Source: an uncultured Solobacterium sp.
Lineage (GTDB): Bacteria; Bacillota_I; Bacilli_A; Erysipelotrichales; Erysipelotrichaceae
Assembly: GCA_900552125.1 (NCBI GenBank)
Contig: URYK01000032.1
Coordinates: forward strand, 1-31,073
Direction: 5' to 3'
DNA: 31,073 nucleotides
Both the position numbers and the translations under genes were made by a program. A model generated the notes under the pieces. It made no database searches, was not told where the DNA came from, and saw only the letters and a program-made list of their open reading frames with translations. Of this stretch, positions 17,793 to 26,338 are shown piece by piece; the first letter of the stretch is position 1; every line of letters starts with the position of its first letter.

Positions 17793-18728
17793 TTATTCAG
17801 CAGCTTTTTCTTCTTTTGGTGCTTCTGCTTTTGCAGCTTCAGCTGGTTTTGTATTTTCACGTTTCTGGTAAGGTGCTTTCGCATTACGTCCACGGTTACG
17901 ATCATAAGGACGACGGTTACGACGTTCTTCATTTCTCTGACGACGACGTCTTTCATTTTCAGCGATCTGTTCTTCAACGTTGATGATAACATCTTTCATT
18001 GTTACATCTTCTTCGTTTTCATCAATGTTGTGAGCAACACTTAATAATCCGCCTTTAGCTTCTACGATAGCATCAGCCATTAACGTTGTGATTAATTTAA
18101 CAGAACGAACTGCATCATCATTAGAAGCGATTGGGTAATCTACCATTTCTGGATCACAGTTAGTATCTACCATTGCAAATACTGGGATTCCCAATTTTTT
18201 AGCTTCTGCTACAGCGTTGTGTTCTTCTTTTGGATCAATTACAAAGATTGCGTTTGGCAATTTTTTCATTTCTTTAATTCCGCCCAAGAAGTTTTCAAGA
18301 CGAGCTTTCTGTTTCTTAACCTGAGCGATTTCTTTCTTAGGATAAAGATCTAGTGTACCGTTAGCTTCCATTTCTTCAATTTCAACTAAGCGTTTAACAC
18401 GTTTCTGAATAGTACGATAGTTCGTTAGAAGACCACCTAACCATCTCTGGTTTACATAGAAGCTTCCAGAGCGAAGTGCTTCTTCAACAACAACAGCCTG
18501 AGCCTGTTTTTTTGTACCAACAAATAGAACTTTACCACCTTTTTCAGCGATATCTTTCATTGCAGCATAAGCAGTATCTAACTGTTCTAATGTTTTTTCA
18601 AGGTTAATGATATAAACACTGTTTCTGCTTGCATAAATGTTTGGTTTCATTTTAGGGTTCCATCTGCGAGTCTGATGACCAAAGTGAACACCAGATTCCA
18701 ATAATTTTCTCATTGTAACTACTGACAT
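17793..18728 (-). CDS. rpsB: 30S ribosomal protein S2 with long C-terminal extension
   Basis: S2 is a late-assembling 30S protein at the head-body junction, near S1 in other species. The 311-residue product has the S2 core ([20 protein letters not shown] near the start; [46 protein letters not shown]). The core normally ends near residue 230-240. Here about 70 more residues follow: an arginine/asparagine/glutamate-rich segment ([19 protein letters not shown]) and a lysine/alanine/proline/glutamate tail ending KEEKAAE. The extension is likely disordered. The start has GTGAGG upstream, and a leader of about 128 bases precedes it. Confidence 0.97.
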   Translation of the reverse strand: MSVVTMRKLLESGVHFGHQTRRWNPKMKPNIYASRNSVYIINLEKTLEQLDTAYAAMKDIAEKGGKVLFVGTKKQAQAVVVEEALRSGSFYVNQRWLGGLLTNYRTIQKRVKRLVEIEEMEANGTLDLYPKKEIAQVKKQKARLENFLGGIKEMKKLPNAIFVIDPKEEHNAVAEAKKLGIPVFAMVDTNCDPEMVDYPIASNDDAVRSVKLITTLMADAIVEAKGGLLSVAHNIDENEEDVTMKDVIINVEEQIAENERRRRQRNEERRNRRPYDRNRGRNAKAPYQKRENTKPAEAAKAEAPKEEKAAE

Positions 18729-18856
18729 GATATATCCTCACTTTCCGTTATTCCTCCATCACTTCTACGCAACAGCAACTTATCATCGACGCATTCATCG
18801 CATCTAAAGCACGGGCTGCTGAATCCATGATGTGTGTAGTGTGCATTTTCGCACCG
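18729..18856 (-). promoter_or_regulatory. Long folded leader of rpsB
   Basis: About 128 bases of untranslated leader are clearly richer in G and C than nearby spacers. Possible helices (minus strand) are GTGC/GCAC (18841-18854, six-base loop), CAGCA/TGCTG (18817-18821 with 18773-18777) enclosing GATGC/GCGTC (18788-18804), and others. Such a leader is expected if S2 or another ligand controls rpsB-tsf. The fold is by eye only. It also holds a 26-codon frame without a ribosome-binding site (see rejected items). Confidence 0.5.
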
Positions 18857-18862
18857 CTTTAT

Positions 18863-18890
18863 ATTATAGCACAATCCAAGGCTTTTTCAA
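18863..18890 (-). promoter_or_regulatory. Promoter of rpsB-tsf
   Basis: Minus strand: TTGAAA (18885-18890), 16-base spacer, TATAAT (18863-18868) preceded by TGC (extended -10). The -35 overlaps the last codons of xerC. Confidence 0.8.
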
Positions 18891-19807
18891 CTATTTTTTT
18901 CTTTTTCATGTGCTCTTGGGTGTGCATGGACATATGCGTTTTTCAATCGTTCTTGACTGACATGCACATATACCTGTGTTGTTGATAACGAAGCATGACC
19001 TAATAATTCCTGTACCACACGCAAATCAGCACCATTATCTAATAAATGAGTCGCAAAACTATGGCGAAACATGTGCGGATGAATATGAATATGTAGATTA
19101 CAATTTTTAGCCGCCTGTTCCATTCGATACTGAATTCCCCTGGTTGTCATTCCTTTGCCACGCTGATTCACAAATACAATGTCATGTTCTTCCTTTACCC
19201 ATAGACTACGAACTTCATGAATATATCGTTCTACCAAAGCTCCTGCTAACTCATAAAACGGAACAATTCGCTGTTTGTCTCCTTTACCTCTTATATTCAA
19301 AATACGATCATGAAAATCAATGTCATGCAATGTCAGATTAGCCACCTCACTGACACGTAAACCACACGCATACATCAATTCAAACATCGCACGATCTCGA
19401 AGTCCGTCGGCAGTATCTAAATCAAAACTAGATAAAAAGGTATCCATTTCATCATAGAATAGAAATTCCGGTATTCTTCTGCCCTGTTTTGGAGACTTAA
19501 AATATAAGAAAGGATTTTGTTTCAATCCGACATATTCATTTAAATAACGATAAAAAGAGCGTAATGAAGATAGCTTACGTGCTATTGTTGAATTCTTCAT
19601 TTCTTTTTCTATTCCAGCTTTTGAACGCAATGCGGCAATATAATTCATCACAACAATACGGTCAACATCCTGCAGATCTTCAATTCCTTCTGCTTCTAAA
19701 AAAGAGATAAACTCTCGAATATCTCTTTGATAAGCTTTTTTTGTATGCTCGCTTCCGCTATTAAAGGCATCAATATATTGCAGGAAACGATCCAGTAATT
19801 CTTCCAT
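18887..19807 (-). CDS. xerC: Tyrosine recombinase XerC
   Basis: Site-specific recombinase that resolves chromosome dimers at dif with XerD. The 306-residue product has an N-terminal SAM-like core-binding domain and a catalytic domain carrying R (ACGLRVSEVANL), H-x-x-R (HIHPHMFRHSFATHLL), H (LLGHASLSTTQ) and the nucleophile Y (VYVHVS, near 280). The ATG at 19807 overlaps the trmFO stop by one base (TGATG); a TTG one codon earlier is also open. The order topA-trmFO-xerC is as in Bacillus, where hslV-hslU-codY usually follow; here rpsB follows directly. Confidence 0.93.
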   Translation of the reverse strand: MEELLDRFLQYIDAFNSGSEHTKKAYQRDIREFISFLEAEGIEDLQDVDRIVVMNYIAALRSKAGIEKEMKNSTIARKLSSLRSFYRYLNEYVGLKQNPFLYFKSPKQGRRIPEFLFYDEMDTFLSSFDLDTADGLRDRAMFELMYACGLRVSEVANLTLHDIDFHDRILNIRGKGDKQRIVPFYELAGALVERYIHEVRSLWVKEEHDIVFVNQRGKGMTTRGIQYRMEQAAKNCNLHIHIHPHMFRHSFATHLLDNGADLRVVQELLGHASLSTTQVYVHVSQERLKNAYVHAHPRAHEKEKNS

Positions 19808-21102
19808 CAATCAAATTCTTTCTTATAAGTTTCAATAACAGAAAGAGCCTGTCTGCAAAATGCTTCTTTACGATCTTTTTTCTTAACCTTTTCCAATAAA
19901 CGCATAATTCCAAAGTTTGCATTCATGGGCTGAAAATACTGTTCACTGGCATGTGTAATATAGTGTGCCATAGAACCGATTACGCAGGTATCAGGAAGTG
20001 TGACACAATCCTTGCCACGCATTAAATTAGCCATATTTAAACCTGCCAACAATCCGCTTGCGGCACTTTCTACATAGCCCTCTACACCACAAAGCTGCCC
20101 AGCAAAGAATAAATCATCACGCGTACTATGCTGATACGTTGGACGTAATACTTTTGGAGCACATAGATAAGAATTACGATGCATTACTCCATATCGAACG
20201 ATGGACACATTTTCTAATCCCGGAATCATCGACAACAAACGCTTTTGTTCTCCCCATTTTAGATGTGTCTGAAATCCAACAATATTATACAGCGATGCGA
20301 CCGCATTATCCTGTCTTAGCTGAACAACCGCAAAAGGAAGTGTTCCATCAGGACGTTCTAACCCCACAGGTTTCATCGGCCCAAATAAAAGTGTCTGTTT
20401 ACCTCTTCTAGCCATTTCTTCAAAAGGCATACACCCTTCAAAATATGTTTCGTCTTCAAAATCATGAAGCGGAGCACATTCTGCATGAATCAGCTCTTCA
20501 TAGAAATAATCAAACTCTTCTTTTGACATCGGGCAATTGATATAAGCCGCTTCTCCTTTATCGTATCTAGACTTTATATATGCTTTTGAAAAATCAATGC
20601 TATCTTTTTCAATGATCGGTGCAGCTGCATCATAAAAATGGAAATAATCTGCATGCGTATATTCCTGAATAGCTTTACTTAATGCATCACTTGTAAGTGG
20701 TCCGCTCGCAATAATGCAAGGTCCTTCAGGAATCTGAGTTACTTCTTCATTCACAAACTCCACTAATGGATGTTCCTTCAATGTCTGCGTTACCAATTTA
20801 GAAAACGATTGACGATCCACTGCTAAAGCACTTCCTGCTGGAACGCGTGTAGCATCTGCACACTTCATGATCAATGAATCTAAAGTGCGCATTTCTTCTT
20901 TCAAAATACCAACTGCATTCTGCAGCGAATCAGAGCGGAAAGAGTTTGAACACACTAATTCCGCAAACCCTTCACTATGATGAGCAGGAGATGATTTTGT
21001 TGGACGCATTTCTATCAGACGCACAGGAATGTCACGTTTTACAAGCTGCCAGGCAGCCTCACAGCCAGCTAAGCCAGCTCCGACTACATTTACCTTTTCC
21101 AT
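19807..21102 (-). CDS. trmFO: Folate-dependent tRNA m5U54 methyltransferase TrmFO
   Basis: FAD- and methylenetetrahydrofolate-dependent enzyme making ribothymidine at position 54 of tRNA. The 431-residue product has the FAD-binding [13 protein letters not shown] (6-18). Family signatures include EMRP (35-38), [15 protein letters not shown] (around 46-60, with the conserved Cys), [24 protein letters not shown] and [16 protein letters not shown] (FAD-binding C-terminal part). The start shares one base with the topA stop (TAATG) and the stop overlaps xerC, so translation is probably coupled throughout. Confidence 0.97.
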   Translation of the reverse strand: MEKVNVVGAGLAGCEAAWQLVKRDIPVRLIEMRPTKSSPAHHSEGFAELVCSNSFRSDSLQNAVGILKEEMRTLDSLIMKCADATRVPAGSALAVDRQSFSKLVTQTLKEHPLVEFVNEEVTQIPEGPCIIASGPLTSDALSKAIQEYTHADYFHFYDAAAPIIEKDSIDFSKAYIKSRYDKGEAAYINCPMSKEEFDYFYEELIHAECAPLHDFEDETYFEGCMPFEEMARRGKQTLLFGPMKPVGLERPDGTLPFAVVQLRQDNAVASLYNIVGFQTHLKWGEQKRLLSMIPGLENVSIVRYGVMHRNSYLCAPKVLRPTYQHSTRDDLFFAGQLCGVEGYVESAASGLLAGLNMANLMRGKDCVTLPDTCVIGSMAHYITHASEQYFQPMNANFGIMRLLEKVKKKDRKEAFCRQALSVIETYKKEFD

Positions 21103-23318
21103 TAATCTTCACTGCCTTTCTCATCTGTTTTTTTCTTTACTGCTTTTTTCACAACTTTCTTCGCGGTTTTCTTCGTAGTTTTTTTTGTTTCTTCTTCTCC
21201 TTCTGCTTTTGTCTTTTTAGGTTCTTTTTTAATATATCGACATTTTGGATAGTTACTACAACCTACAAAAGTAGTGCCAAAACGTGATTTTCTTCTAACC
21301 AGTTCATGACCGCATTCCGGACACATTTCACCTGTTGGTTCCGGCTCTTCTTTTGTTTTATTACTTTTGATATATTTACATTCCGGATAATTGCTGCAAG
21401 CTAAGAAAGAACCATAACGTCCTTTCTTCGTCACCATTTTGCCACCGCATTTTGGACAGACTTCATCTACTGTATTTTCATCATCATCTTCCCCTTTTGT
21501 ATAACGACATTCAGGGAAATTAATACAAGAAATAAATTTACCAAAACGTCCTATACGATACACTAAATCATTTCCACATTCTGGACATTTTTCTCCTGTA
21601 CGCTCCAATTCTTTCTTTTCCATATGCTCATAAGCATTTTCCAGCATCGGTTCAAATTCATTATAGAAGCTGCGAACTTCTTCAATATTATTTCTTTGAC
21701 CAGATGCGATTTCATCTAGATGCTGTTCCATCTCTGCTGTATAAGTAACATTGATGATGCCACTAAAAAATTCCTGTAGCTTTGTATCTGTCAATTCGCC
21801 TTGTTCCGTAGGGATGAAAACCTTAGTCTTGCTGCCTTCACTAGGACGCTCTAAAGAAACATAGCCTCTTGCCTGCAAAGTATCGATAATAATCGCATAC
21901 GTAGAAGGTCTTCCGATTCCCTTTTCTTCAAGATCCTTGATTAGTCGAGCTTCACTATAGCGTAGAGGAGGTTCTGTAAAGTGCTGTTTGCCTTCTAATT
22001 CGACATCTTTTAAAACTTCCTGTTCTGTCATTTCTGGAAGCATTTCATCTTTCACTGTCTCATAATCACTATAAACTTTCAAATAACCATCAAATGTCAG
22101 AATAGAACCATTTGCGCTGAATTCACAGCCATCAGATTGAATCTGTACATTCACAACATTGCTTTTACTTGGAGCCATCAAAGAAGCTAAAGTTCTCGCA
22201 TAAATCAGCTTGTATAGTTTATATTGATCATTTGTCAGATATTGTTTTACTGTTTCTGGCGTATTCAAAATATTTGTAGGACGAATCGCTTCATGCGCAT
22301 CTTGTGCATTCTCACTATTCTTCTGACGAGCTTTTCCTTTATATTCCTTACCATAAGTTTCTTCAATATAGTTTTCTGCATCATTCACAAACATCTCACT
22401 TAGACGTGTAGAATCTGTACGCATATAGGAAATAAGACCTTCGCTCACTCCACCTGCCAAAGGCAATCCTTCGTACAGTTTCTGCGCAATCTGCATTGTT
22501 TTCTTAGCACCAAAACCTAATTTTGTACTTGCCTCCTGCTGTAAAGTAGAAGTTATAAAAGGCATACGTGCTTCTTTTTTACGTACTTTCTTCTCAATGC
22601 CTGTAATCACAAAATCATGGCAGCAGCGTTCAATTACCGCATTCACTTCTTCCTGCGTTTTTAAATCAGCCTTTTTGCCATCAATTTTATTTAAAGATGC
22701 ACGGAATAATTTTCCATCTTTTTCAATATTAGCAGTAACAGTCCAATATTCTTCGCTCTTAAATGCACGAATTTCATTCTCTCGTTCCACGATCAGACGT
22801 AACGCAACAGATTGCACACGTCCTGCAGACTTACTTTTAATCTTGCTCTGTAAAAGTTTCGATAATTTAAAACCAATAATACGATCTAGCATTCGTCTAG
22901 CTTCCTGTGATTTTACTAGATCCTGATCAATTGTACGAGGATGTTCAAATGCATCAATCACCGCATGTTTCGTAATTTCGTTAAAGATGATTCGATTCTT
23001 ACTATCCATATCAAGATCTAATACTGTCGCCAAATGCCATGCGATTGCCTCTCCTTCACGGTCAGGGTCGCTTGCCAAGTATACCTGATCACTTTTTTTG
23101 GCCAAATCTTTCAACTCTTTCACAACAGCACGTTTATCTGAACTTATTTTATATGTCGGTTCAAAATCATGATCAACATCTATTCCTAGTCCACCTTTTC
23201 CGCTTGTTGCCAAATCTCTTATATGTCCCTTAGATGATACAACATGATAGTCCTCACCTAGATATTTTTCAATGGTTTTCGATTTGGAAGGGGATTCCAC
23301 AATAACCAAATTTTTCAT
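21102..23318 (-). CDS. topA: DNA topoisomerase I
   Basis: Type IA topoisomerase relaxing negative supercoils. The 738-residue product has the Toprim domain at the N terminus ([28 protein letters not shown] near 105). The active tyrosine is in [12 protein letters not shown] (about 300). Three four-cysteine zinc-ribbon modules follow at about 575-700 (CPECGNDL..., CPKCGGKM..., CPECGHEL..., each ending in C-x-N-(F/Y)-P-x-C). The tail is lysine-rich ([19 protein letters not shown]) and may add DNA binding. ATG 23318 has AGGAGG upstream; the in-frame ATG at 23336 would overlap that ribosome-binding site. It has its own promoter. Confidence 0.97.
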   Translation of the reverse strand: MKNLVIVESPSKSKTIEKYLGEDYHVVSSKGHIRDLATSGKGGLGIDVDHDFEPTYKISSDKRAVVKELKDLAKKSDQVYLASDPDREGEAIAWHLATVLDLDMDSKNRIIFNEITKHAVIDAFEHPRTIDQDLVKSQEARRMLDRIIGFKLSKLLQSKIKSKSAGRVQSVALRLIVERENEIRAFKSEEYWTVTANIEKDGKLFRASLNKIDGKKADLKTQEEVNAVIERCCHDFVITGIEKKVRKKEARMPFITSTLQQEASTKLGFGAKKTMQIAQKLYEGLPLAGGVSEGLISYMRTDSTRLSEMFVNDAENYIEETYGKEYKGKARQKNSENAQDAHEAIRPTNILNTPETVKQYLTNDQYKLYKLIYARTLASLMAPSKSNVVNVQIQSDGCEFSANGSILTFDGYLKVYSDYETVKDEMLPEMTEQEVLKDVELEGKQHFTEPPLRYSEARLIKDLEEKGIGRPSTYAIIIDTLQARGYVSLERPSEGSKTKVFIPTEQGELTDTKLQEFFSGIINVTYTAEMEQHLDEIASGQRNNIEEVRSFYNEFEPMLENAYEHMEKKELERTGEKCPECGNDLVYRIGRFGKFISCINFPECRYTKGEDDDENTVDEVCPKCGGKMVTKKGRYGSFLACSNYPECKYIKSNKTKEEPEPTGEMCPECGHELVRRKSRFGTTFVGCSNYPKCRYIKKEPKKTKAEGEEETKKTTKKTAKKVVKKAVKKKTDEKGSED

Positions 23319-23351
23319 ATTATGCCTCCTAGCCATAAATATACGTATCCT

Positions 23352-23380
23352 ATTATTTGCATAAAATCCGATTTTGTCAA
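23352..23380 (-). promoter_or_regulatory. Promoter of topA-trmFO-xerC
   Basis: Minus strand: perfect TTGACA (23375-23380), 17-base spacer, AATAAT (23352-23357). It lies within 16 bases of the dprA stop codon, about 34 bases before topA. Confidence 0.75.
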
Positions 23381-23390
23381 ATATTTTTTA

Positions 23391-24119
23391 TTAAATATAC
23401 ATAAGATCTTCCTTATCACACAAAATATTCGCTCCTTGTGAGATCAATAGATTACACCCTGCTCCTGCCTCATCCTGATATGCATAAGGAACACAAAATA
23501 CCGGAATATCTAACTCTAAGGCCTCATTTACCGTCAACAAAGAACCGCTGCGTTTTCTAGCCTCTACAACTATGATAGCTTCACTTAATGCCGCAATGAT
23601 ACGATTCCTCCATGGAAAATGATATGCCAATGGTTTAGAACCAAAAGGGTATTCACTTATCAGTAATTGATTTTTTCGCATCTGTTGATACAATACCACA
23701 TTTTCTTTAGGATATACAACATCTAGCCCACATCCGATAACTCCAATGGTTTTATTTTGTAAAGCATAATAGTGAGCCTGAGCATCGATTCCTTTCGCCA
23801 TGCCTGATATTATCACATATTTTTCTTTCAGTATTTTTGTAATCTCACTACAGTTTCGAATACCATCTTCACTCGCATCACGGCTTCCTACAATACCACA
23901 CCCTGCTTCCTTCAACAACGATATATTTCCTTCATAAAACAAGATCCATGGAGGACAAGCTAGACGTTTTAGTTTATCCGGATATTCTTCATCATCAATT
24001 GTGATATAACTCCCCTGATATGCTATTGGTCTCCATTCTTCATTAACTTTCATCGCGTTTGTTATTTTATGCCATTCTCCCTGATAGGTTATCGCATAAT
24101 ACAAAATCTGTTCTCTCAT
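23391..24119 (-). CDS. dprA: DNA-processing protein DprA, short form
   Basis: DprA loads RecA on incoming single-stranded DNA during transformation. The 242-residue product contains the Rossmann-like core: CGIVGSRDASEDG (about 74-86), ISGMAKGIDAQAH (about 102-114), GVIGCGLDVVYPKEN, SEYPFGSKP, FPWRNRIIAALSEAIIVVEA and RSGSLLTVNEAL. The core is complete. Compared with Bacillus DprA (about 297 residues) the N-terminal helical domain is reduced to about 45 residues and no C-terminal winged helix is present. The start has GAGGTGA upstream. It is the only competence-related gene in the window. Confidence 0.9.
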   Translation of the reverse strand: MREQILYYAITYQGEWHKITNAMKVNEEWRPIAYQGSYITIDDEEYPDKLKRLACPPWILFYEGNISLLKEAGCGIVGSRDASEDGIRNCSEITKILKEKYVIISGMAKGIDAQAHYYALQNKTIGVIGCGLDVVYPKENVVLYQQMRKNQLLISEYPFGSKPLAYHFPWRNRIIAALSEAIIVVEARKRSGSLLTVNEALELDIPVFCVPYAYQDEAGAGCNLLISQGANILCDKEDLMYI

Positions 24120-24174
24120 TTTATCACCTCACTATGCTATACGAAACAATTTACATAAACTCCTAAAAATCAAT

Positions 24175-24210
24175 AAAAAAACTAGTTATCTATTTATGAT
24201 AAGCTAGTTT
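24175..24210 (-). terminator. Terminator of the small membrane-protein gene
   Basis: Minus strand: AAACTAG-C-TTATC, loop ATAAATA, GATAA-CTAGTTT, then T. It is a 12-base-pair stem with one bulge followed by a run of T, starting 13 bases after the 39-residue frame. Confidence 0.75.
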
Positions 24211-24222
24211 AGTATTCCTATC

Positions 24223-24342
24223 CTAAATCTTTTTATATATTTTATATAAGAAATATGTGATTAAAATCAGACAAATCGGTGTTATTAATGCAAATAGCCA
24301 GTTAACAACACTAGCTAGCATGAAAAATGAATGTGTAATCAT
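24223..24342 (-). CDS. 39-residue single-span membrane protein
   Basis: A short frame that ordinary length cutoffs miss: ATG 24342 to TAG 24223, with AGGAGGGCTAT directly upstream, one of the best ribosome-binding sites in the window. The product starts MITHSFFMLASVV, has one hydrophobic span (about residues 6-33, with one proline at 22 and NW at 14-15) and a basic end YKIYKKI. It has its own extended -10 upstream and terminator downstream, so it looks like an independent one-gene unit. The size, one span and basic tail resemble type I toxins and other small membrane proteins; no antisense RNA was identified, and no function is claimed. It fills most of the 327-base gap between dprA and the SPFH gene. 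Confidence 0.7.
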   Translation of the reverse strand: MITHSFFMLASVVNWLFALITPICLILITYFLYKIYKKI

Positions 24343-24374
24343 ATAGCCCTCCTATAAATCTATTTTCAATATCA

Positions 24375-24383
24375 ATTATAACA
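24375..24383 (-). promoter_or_regulatory. Extended -10 for the small membrane-protein gene
   Basis: Minus strand TGTTATAAT: TGT (24381-24383) followed by TATAAT (24375-24380), 33 bases before the start codon. No good -35 (TAGATT at best); it lies right behind the terminator of the SPFH unit. Confidence 0.55.
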
Positions 24384-24386
24384 TGA

Positions 24387-24424
24387 AAGAAAGCAGCAAT
24401 CTAAACATTAGGTTCTGCTTTCTT
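24387..24424 (-). terminator. Terminator of the SPFH/NfeD unit
   Basis: Minus strand: AAGAAAGCAG (24415-24424) pairs perfectly with CTGCTTTCTT (24387-24396), with an inner CTAA/TTAG pairing. The T run is short (TTTC). It lies 22 bases after the SPFH stop. Confidence 0.65.
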
Positions 24425-24446
24425 ATTTAGATATATGGATATTATA

Positions 24447-25388
24447 TTATTTATTTGAAACCACATCATCAAATGCATCTTTTGCGGCATCATCTAATAG
24501 TATCTCTTTAGCACTTGTCAAGAAAGTTGCCATGTTTTGAAGCTCACTTGGAACCACAATCTTCGTAGCTTTACCATCCGCCATTTTTTCATATGTTTCC
24601 AATCCACGAAGGCTTAAGTATTCTTTCGTTGGATTTGCATTTTTAATCATTTCAATACCACGTGCCTGCGCTTCATAAATACGTTCCATGGCTCTTGCTT
24701 TACCTTCAGCTTCCGCAATGGTAGCTTCTTTCTTCGCATTTGCACGCAAAATCATAGCTTCTTTTTCACCTTCTGCAGTTAAAATAGCACTTTTCTTTTC
24801 ACCTTCTGCCTGAAGAATCTTTTCACGACGTTCACGTTCTGCACGCATCTGTTTTTCCATTGCTTCCTGAATATCACGAGGTGGAATAATATTTTTAACT
24901 TCTACACGATTCACTTTAATTCCCCAAGGATCTGTTGCTTCATCTAAAATAGCACGCATTTTTGTATTAATGATATCACGAGATGTTAATGTTTCATCTA
25001 ACTCTAATTCTCCAATAATATTACGTAGAGTTGTTGCAGTTAAATTTTCTATAGCTGTGATAGGACCTACCACACCATATGTATACAGCTTTGGATCTGT
25101 AATCTGAAAATATACAACAGTATCAATCTGCATAGTAACATTATCTTTTGTAATTACTGGCTGAGGCGCAAAATCTTTTACAATTTCTTTTAATGTTACC
25201 TTATTAGATACACGATCAATAAAAGGAATCAGAATATGTATACCAGTATTCCAAGTAGAATGATATGCACCTAAACGTTCAATAACATAAGCCTTAGCTT
25301 GCGGAACGATACGAATCAAATATGCTAAAATGCCCACAATAACCAATAAAATAACGACTAACAGCAAAATTTGTAAAAAACTCAACAT
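24447..25388 (-). CDS. SPFH/stomatin-like membrane protein (QmcA family)
   Basis: Stomatin/prohibitin-type protein that forms membrane-associated ring assemblies; its bacterial role is membrane organisation or protease partnering, exact function unknown here. The 313-residue product has an N-terminal membrane span (about 2-25) and an SPFH domain (YVIERLGAYHSTWNTGIHIL to VNRVEVKNIIPP, about 35-175). A long charged coiled coil (MRAERERREKILQAEGEKKS, AEGEKEAMILRANAKKEA, about 185-250) and a short C-terminal region follow. The start at 25388 (third codon of the longer frame) has AAGG eight bases upstream, whereas ATG 25394 is too close. It is preceded by an NfeD-like gene, the usual partner of this family. 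Confidence 0.93.
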   Translation of the reverse strand: MLSFLQILLLVVILLVIVGILAYLIRIVPQAKAYVIERLGAYHSTWNTGIHILIPFIDRVSNKVTLKEIVKDFAPQPVITKDNVTMQIDTVVYFQITDPKLYTYGVVGPITAIENLTATTLRNIIGELELDETLTSRDIINTKMRAILDEATDPWGIKVNRVEVKNIIPPRDIQEAMEKQMRAERERREKILQAEGEKKSAILTAEGEKEAMILRANAKKEATIAEAEGKARAMERIYEAQARGIEMIKNANPTKEYLSLRGLETYEKMADGKATKIVVPSELQNMATFLTSAKEILLDDAAKDAFDDVVSNK

Positions 25389-25409
25389 TACCATTACCTT
25401 CTTTCTGAA

Positions 25410-25838
25410 TTATTTATCTATTCTTCTGACTAATAGTTTAGCTCCTTCGATTGCTAAAACTTTAACCATAGCATGTTCCTCAATTTCTTCTCCATCAATG
25501 GAAACTGCATGCCAGATCGTATTGTTTACTTTCACTTGTCCCCATTCATTTTTCTTAATCATTTGGATAACCTCTGCATTCTCTCCAAGGAAACGATCCG
25601 CATTTGTCGCAACTGTATTTCCTCTTAGATAACGAGAAGCAATAGGGCGAACTATCAGCATACTTACAATAGAAACTATCGCAAAACAAGCTATTTGGAC
25701 TTCTACCGGTAAATGAACCAAAGAGGCTACAGCACCAATAACACCACCTACCGCAAACCATATAGAAATTAAAGCTGAAGGAGTAAGTAGTTCAATAAGT
25801 AAAGCCCCTATACTGATGGCAATCCATACAAATACCAT
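25410..25838 (-). CDS. NfeD-like membrane protein
   Basis: NfeD short-form proteins are partners of SPFH proteins in the membrane. The 142-residue product has two to three hydrophobic segments (about 2-18, 22-38 and 42-62, with LLIELLTPSALISIW, which matches the family). An OB-fold-like C-terminal domain runs about 85-142 (GENAEVIQMIKKNEWGQVKV, VKVLAIEGAKLLVRRI). The start has AGAGGTGAT upstream. It begins just after the 126-residue unknown and precedes the SPFH gene by 21 bases, so the three probably form one operon. Confidence 0.9.
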   Translation of the reverse strand: MVFVWIAISIGALLIELLTPSALISIWFAVGGVIGAVASLVHLPVEVQIACFAIVSIVSMLIVRPIASRYLRGNTVATNADRFLGENAEVIQMIKKNEWGQVKVNNTIWHAVSIDGEEIEEHAMVKVLAIEGAKLLVRRIDK

Positions 25839-25848
25839 AATATCACCT

Positions 25849-26229
25849 CTATTCATTGCGCAGCTCATGTAAATCCGCAATCAGCATATTTTCTTTATCG
25901 TCATACTCAGCATTAATCTTTAGACCATTTAAAGGTCTCTGAATAATTCCAGCCAGCTCTTCCATAACGGTTTTATTGCTGATTCTAGCATATCCCTTGC
26001 CAAGCGATACCTTGTGTAACTGATCCTTTGAGACTAATTTTAAATCAATCTCACGTTTTGTGATTGGTCGAATACCTAAACGATGGTTTTCTTTATCAAT
26101 ACCTATCATCGCCCAGCGAACATCTTCAAAATAAGATGCTGCACTACTATTTAAAGTTATATTGTTTGGATATAGTGTAAGCACAAGCGTATAGGCATTG
26201 CCTTTTACCCACGTAAACATTTTCTGCAC
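25849..26229 (-). CDS. Conserved-looking hypothetical protein, first gene of the NfeD-SPFH unit
   Basis: I do not recognise a named family for this 126-residue soluble protein. It starts with a beta-rich half (YTLVLTLYPNNITLNSSAASYF) and continues with WAMIGIDKENHRLGIRPITK, a pattern seen in small proteins of unknown function in Bacillota. The second half contains LGKGYARISNKTVMEEL and ends with an acidic stretch. There is no membrane span or signal. The start is GTG 26229 with AAGGAG at five bases, or ATG 26220 with AGAGGCGG; either is possible. The promoter lies at 26250-26278. Confidence 0.75.
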   Translation of the reverse strand: MQKMFTWVKGNAYTLVLTLYPNNITLNSSAASYFEDVRWAMIGIDKENHRLGIRPITKREIDLKLVSKDQLHKVSLGKGYARISNKTVMEELAGIIQRPLNGLKINAEYDDKENMLIADLHELRNE

Positions 26230-26249
26230 CGCCTCTCCTTTCTATTTTT

Positions 26250-26278
26250 AGTATAGTCCTTTTTTTCTTATTATGCAA
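26250..26278 (-). promoter_or_regulatory. Promoter of the hypothetical-nfeD-SPFH operon
   Basis: Minus strand: TTGCAT (26273-26278), 17-base spacer, TATACT (26250-26255), about 20 bases before the start codon. Confidence 0.75.
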
Positions 26279-26314
26279 TATTATTTTTACATTTCTTATT
26301 TTTCTTATTTTCTA

Positions 26315-26338
26315 TAAAAAAAAGCAGGTTTCCCTGCT
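26315..26338 (-). terminator. Intrinsic terminator of rnhB, overlapping its stop codon
   Basis: Minus strand: AGCAGG, GAAA tetraloop, CCTGCT, then eight T. The rnhB stop (TAG, 26337-26339) overlaps the stem. Confidence 0.9.

Noticed and set aside
17486..17983. Long open frame on the plus strand across tsf and the end of rpsB
   Set aside because: It is the antisense shadow of two highly conserved genes and has no ribosome-binding site.
17735..17992. Alternative minus-strand frame rich in Lys and Val near the end of rpsB
   Set aside because: Frame-shifted reading of the low-complexity S2 extension; it lacks a ribosome-binding site.
18748..18828. 26-codon frame in the rpsB leader (minus), with three consecutive Cys codons, ending 19 bases before rpsB
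   Set aside because: It has no ribosome-binding site, and its composition is better explained by a structured RNA leader; a cysteine-type leader peptide would not make sense for rpsB.
20874..21287. Plus-strand frame with a Phe-rich hydrophobic end, across trmFO and topA
   Set aside because: The Phe run is the reverse complement of the lysine-rich tail of TopA; not a membrane protein.
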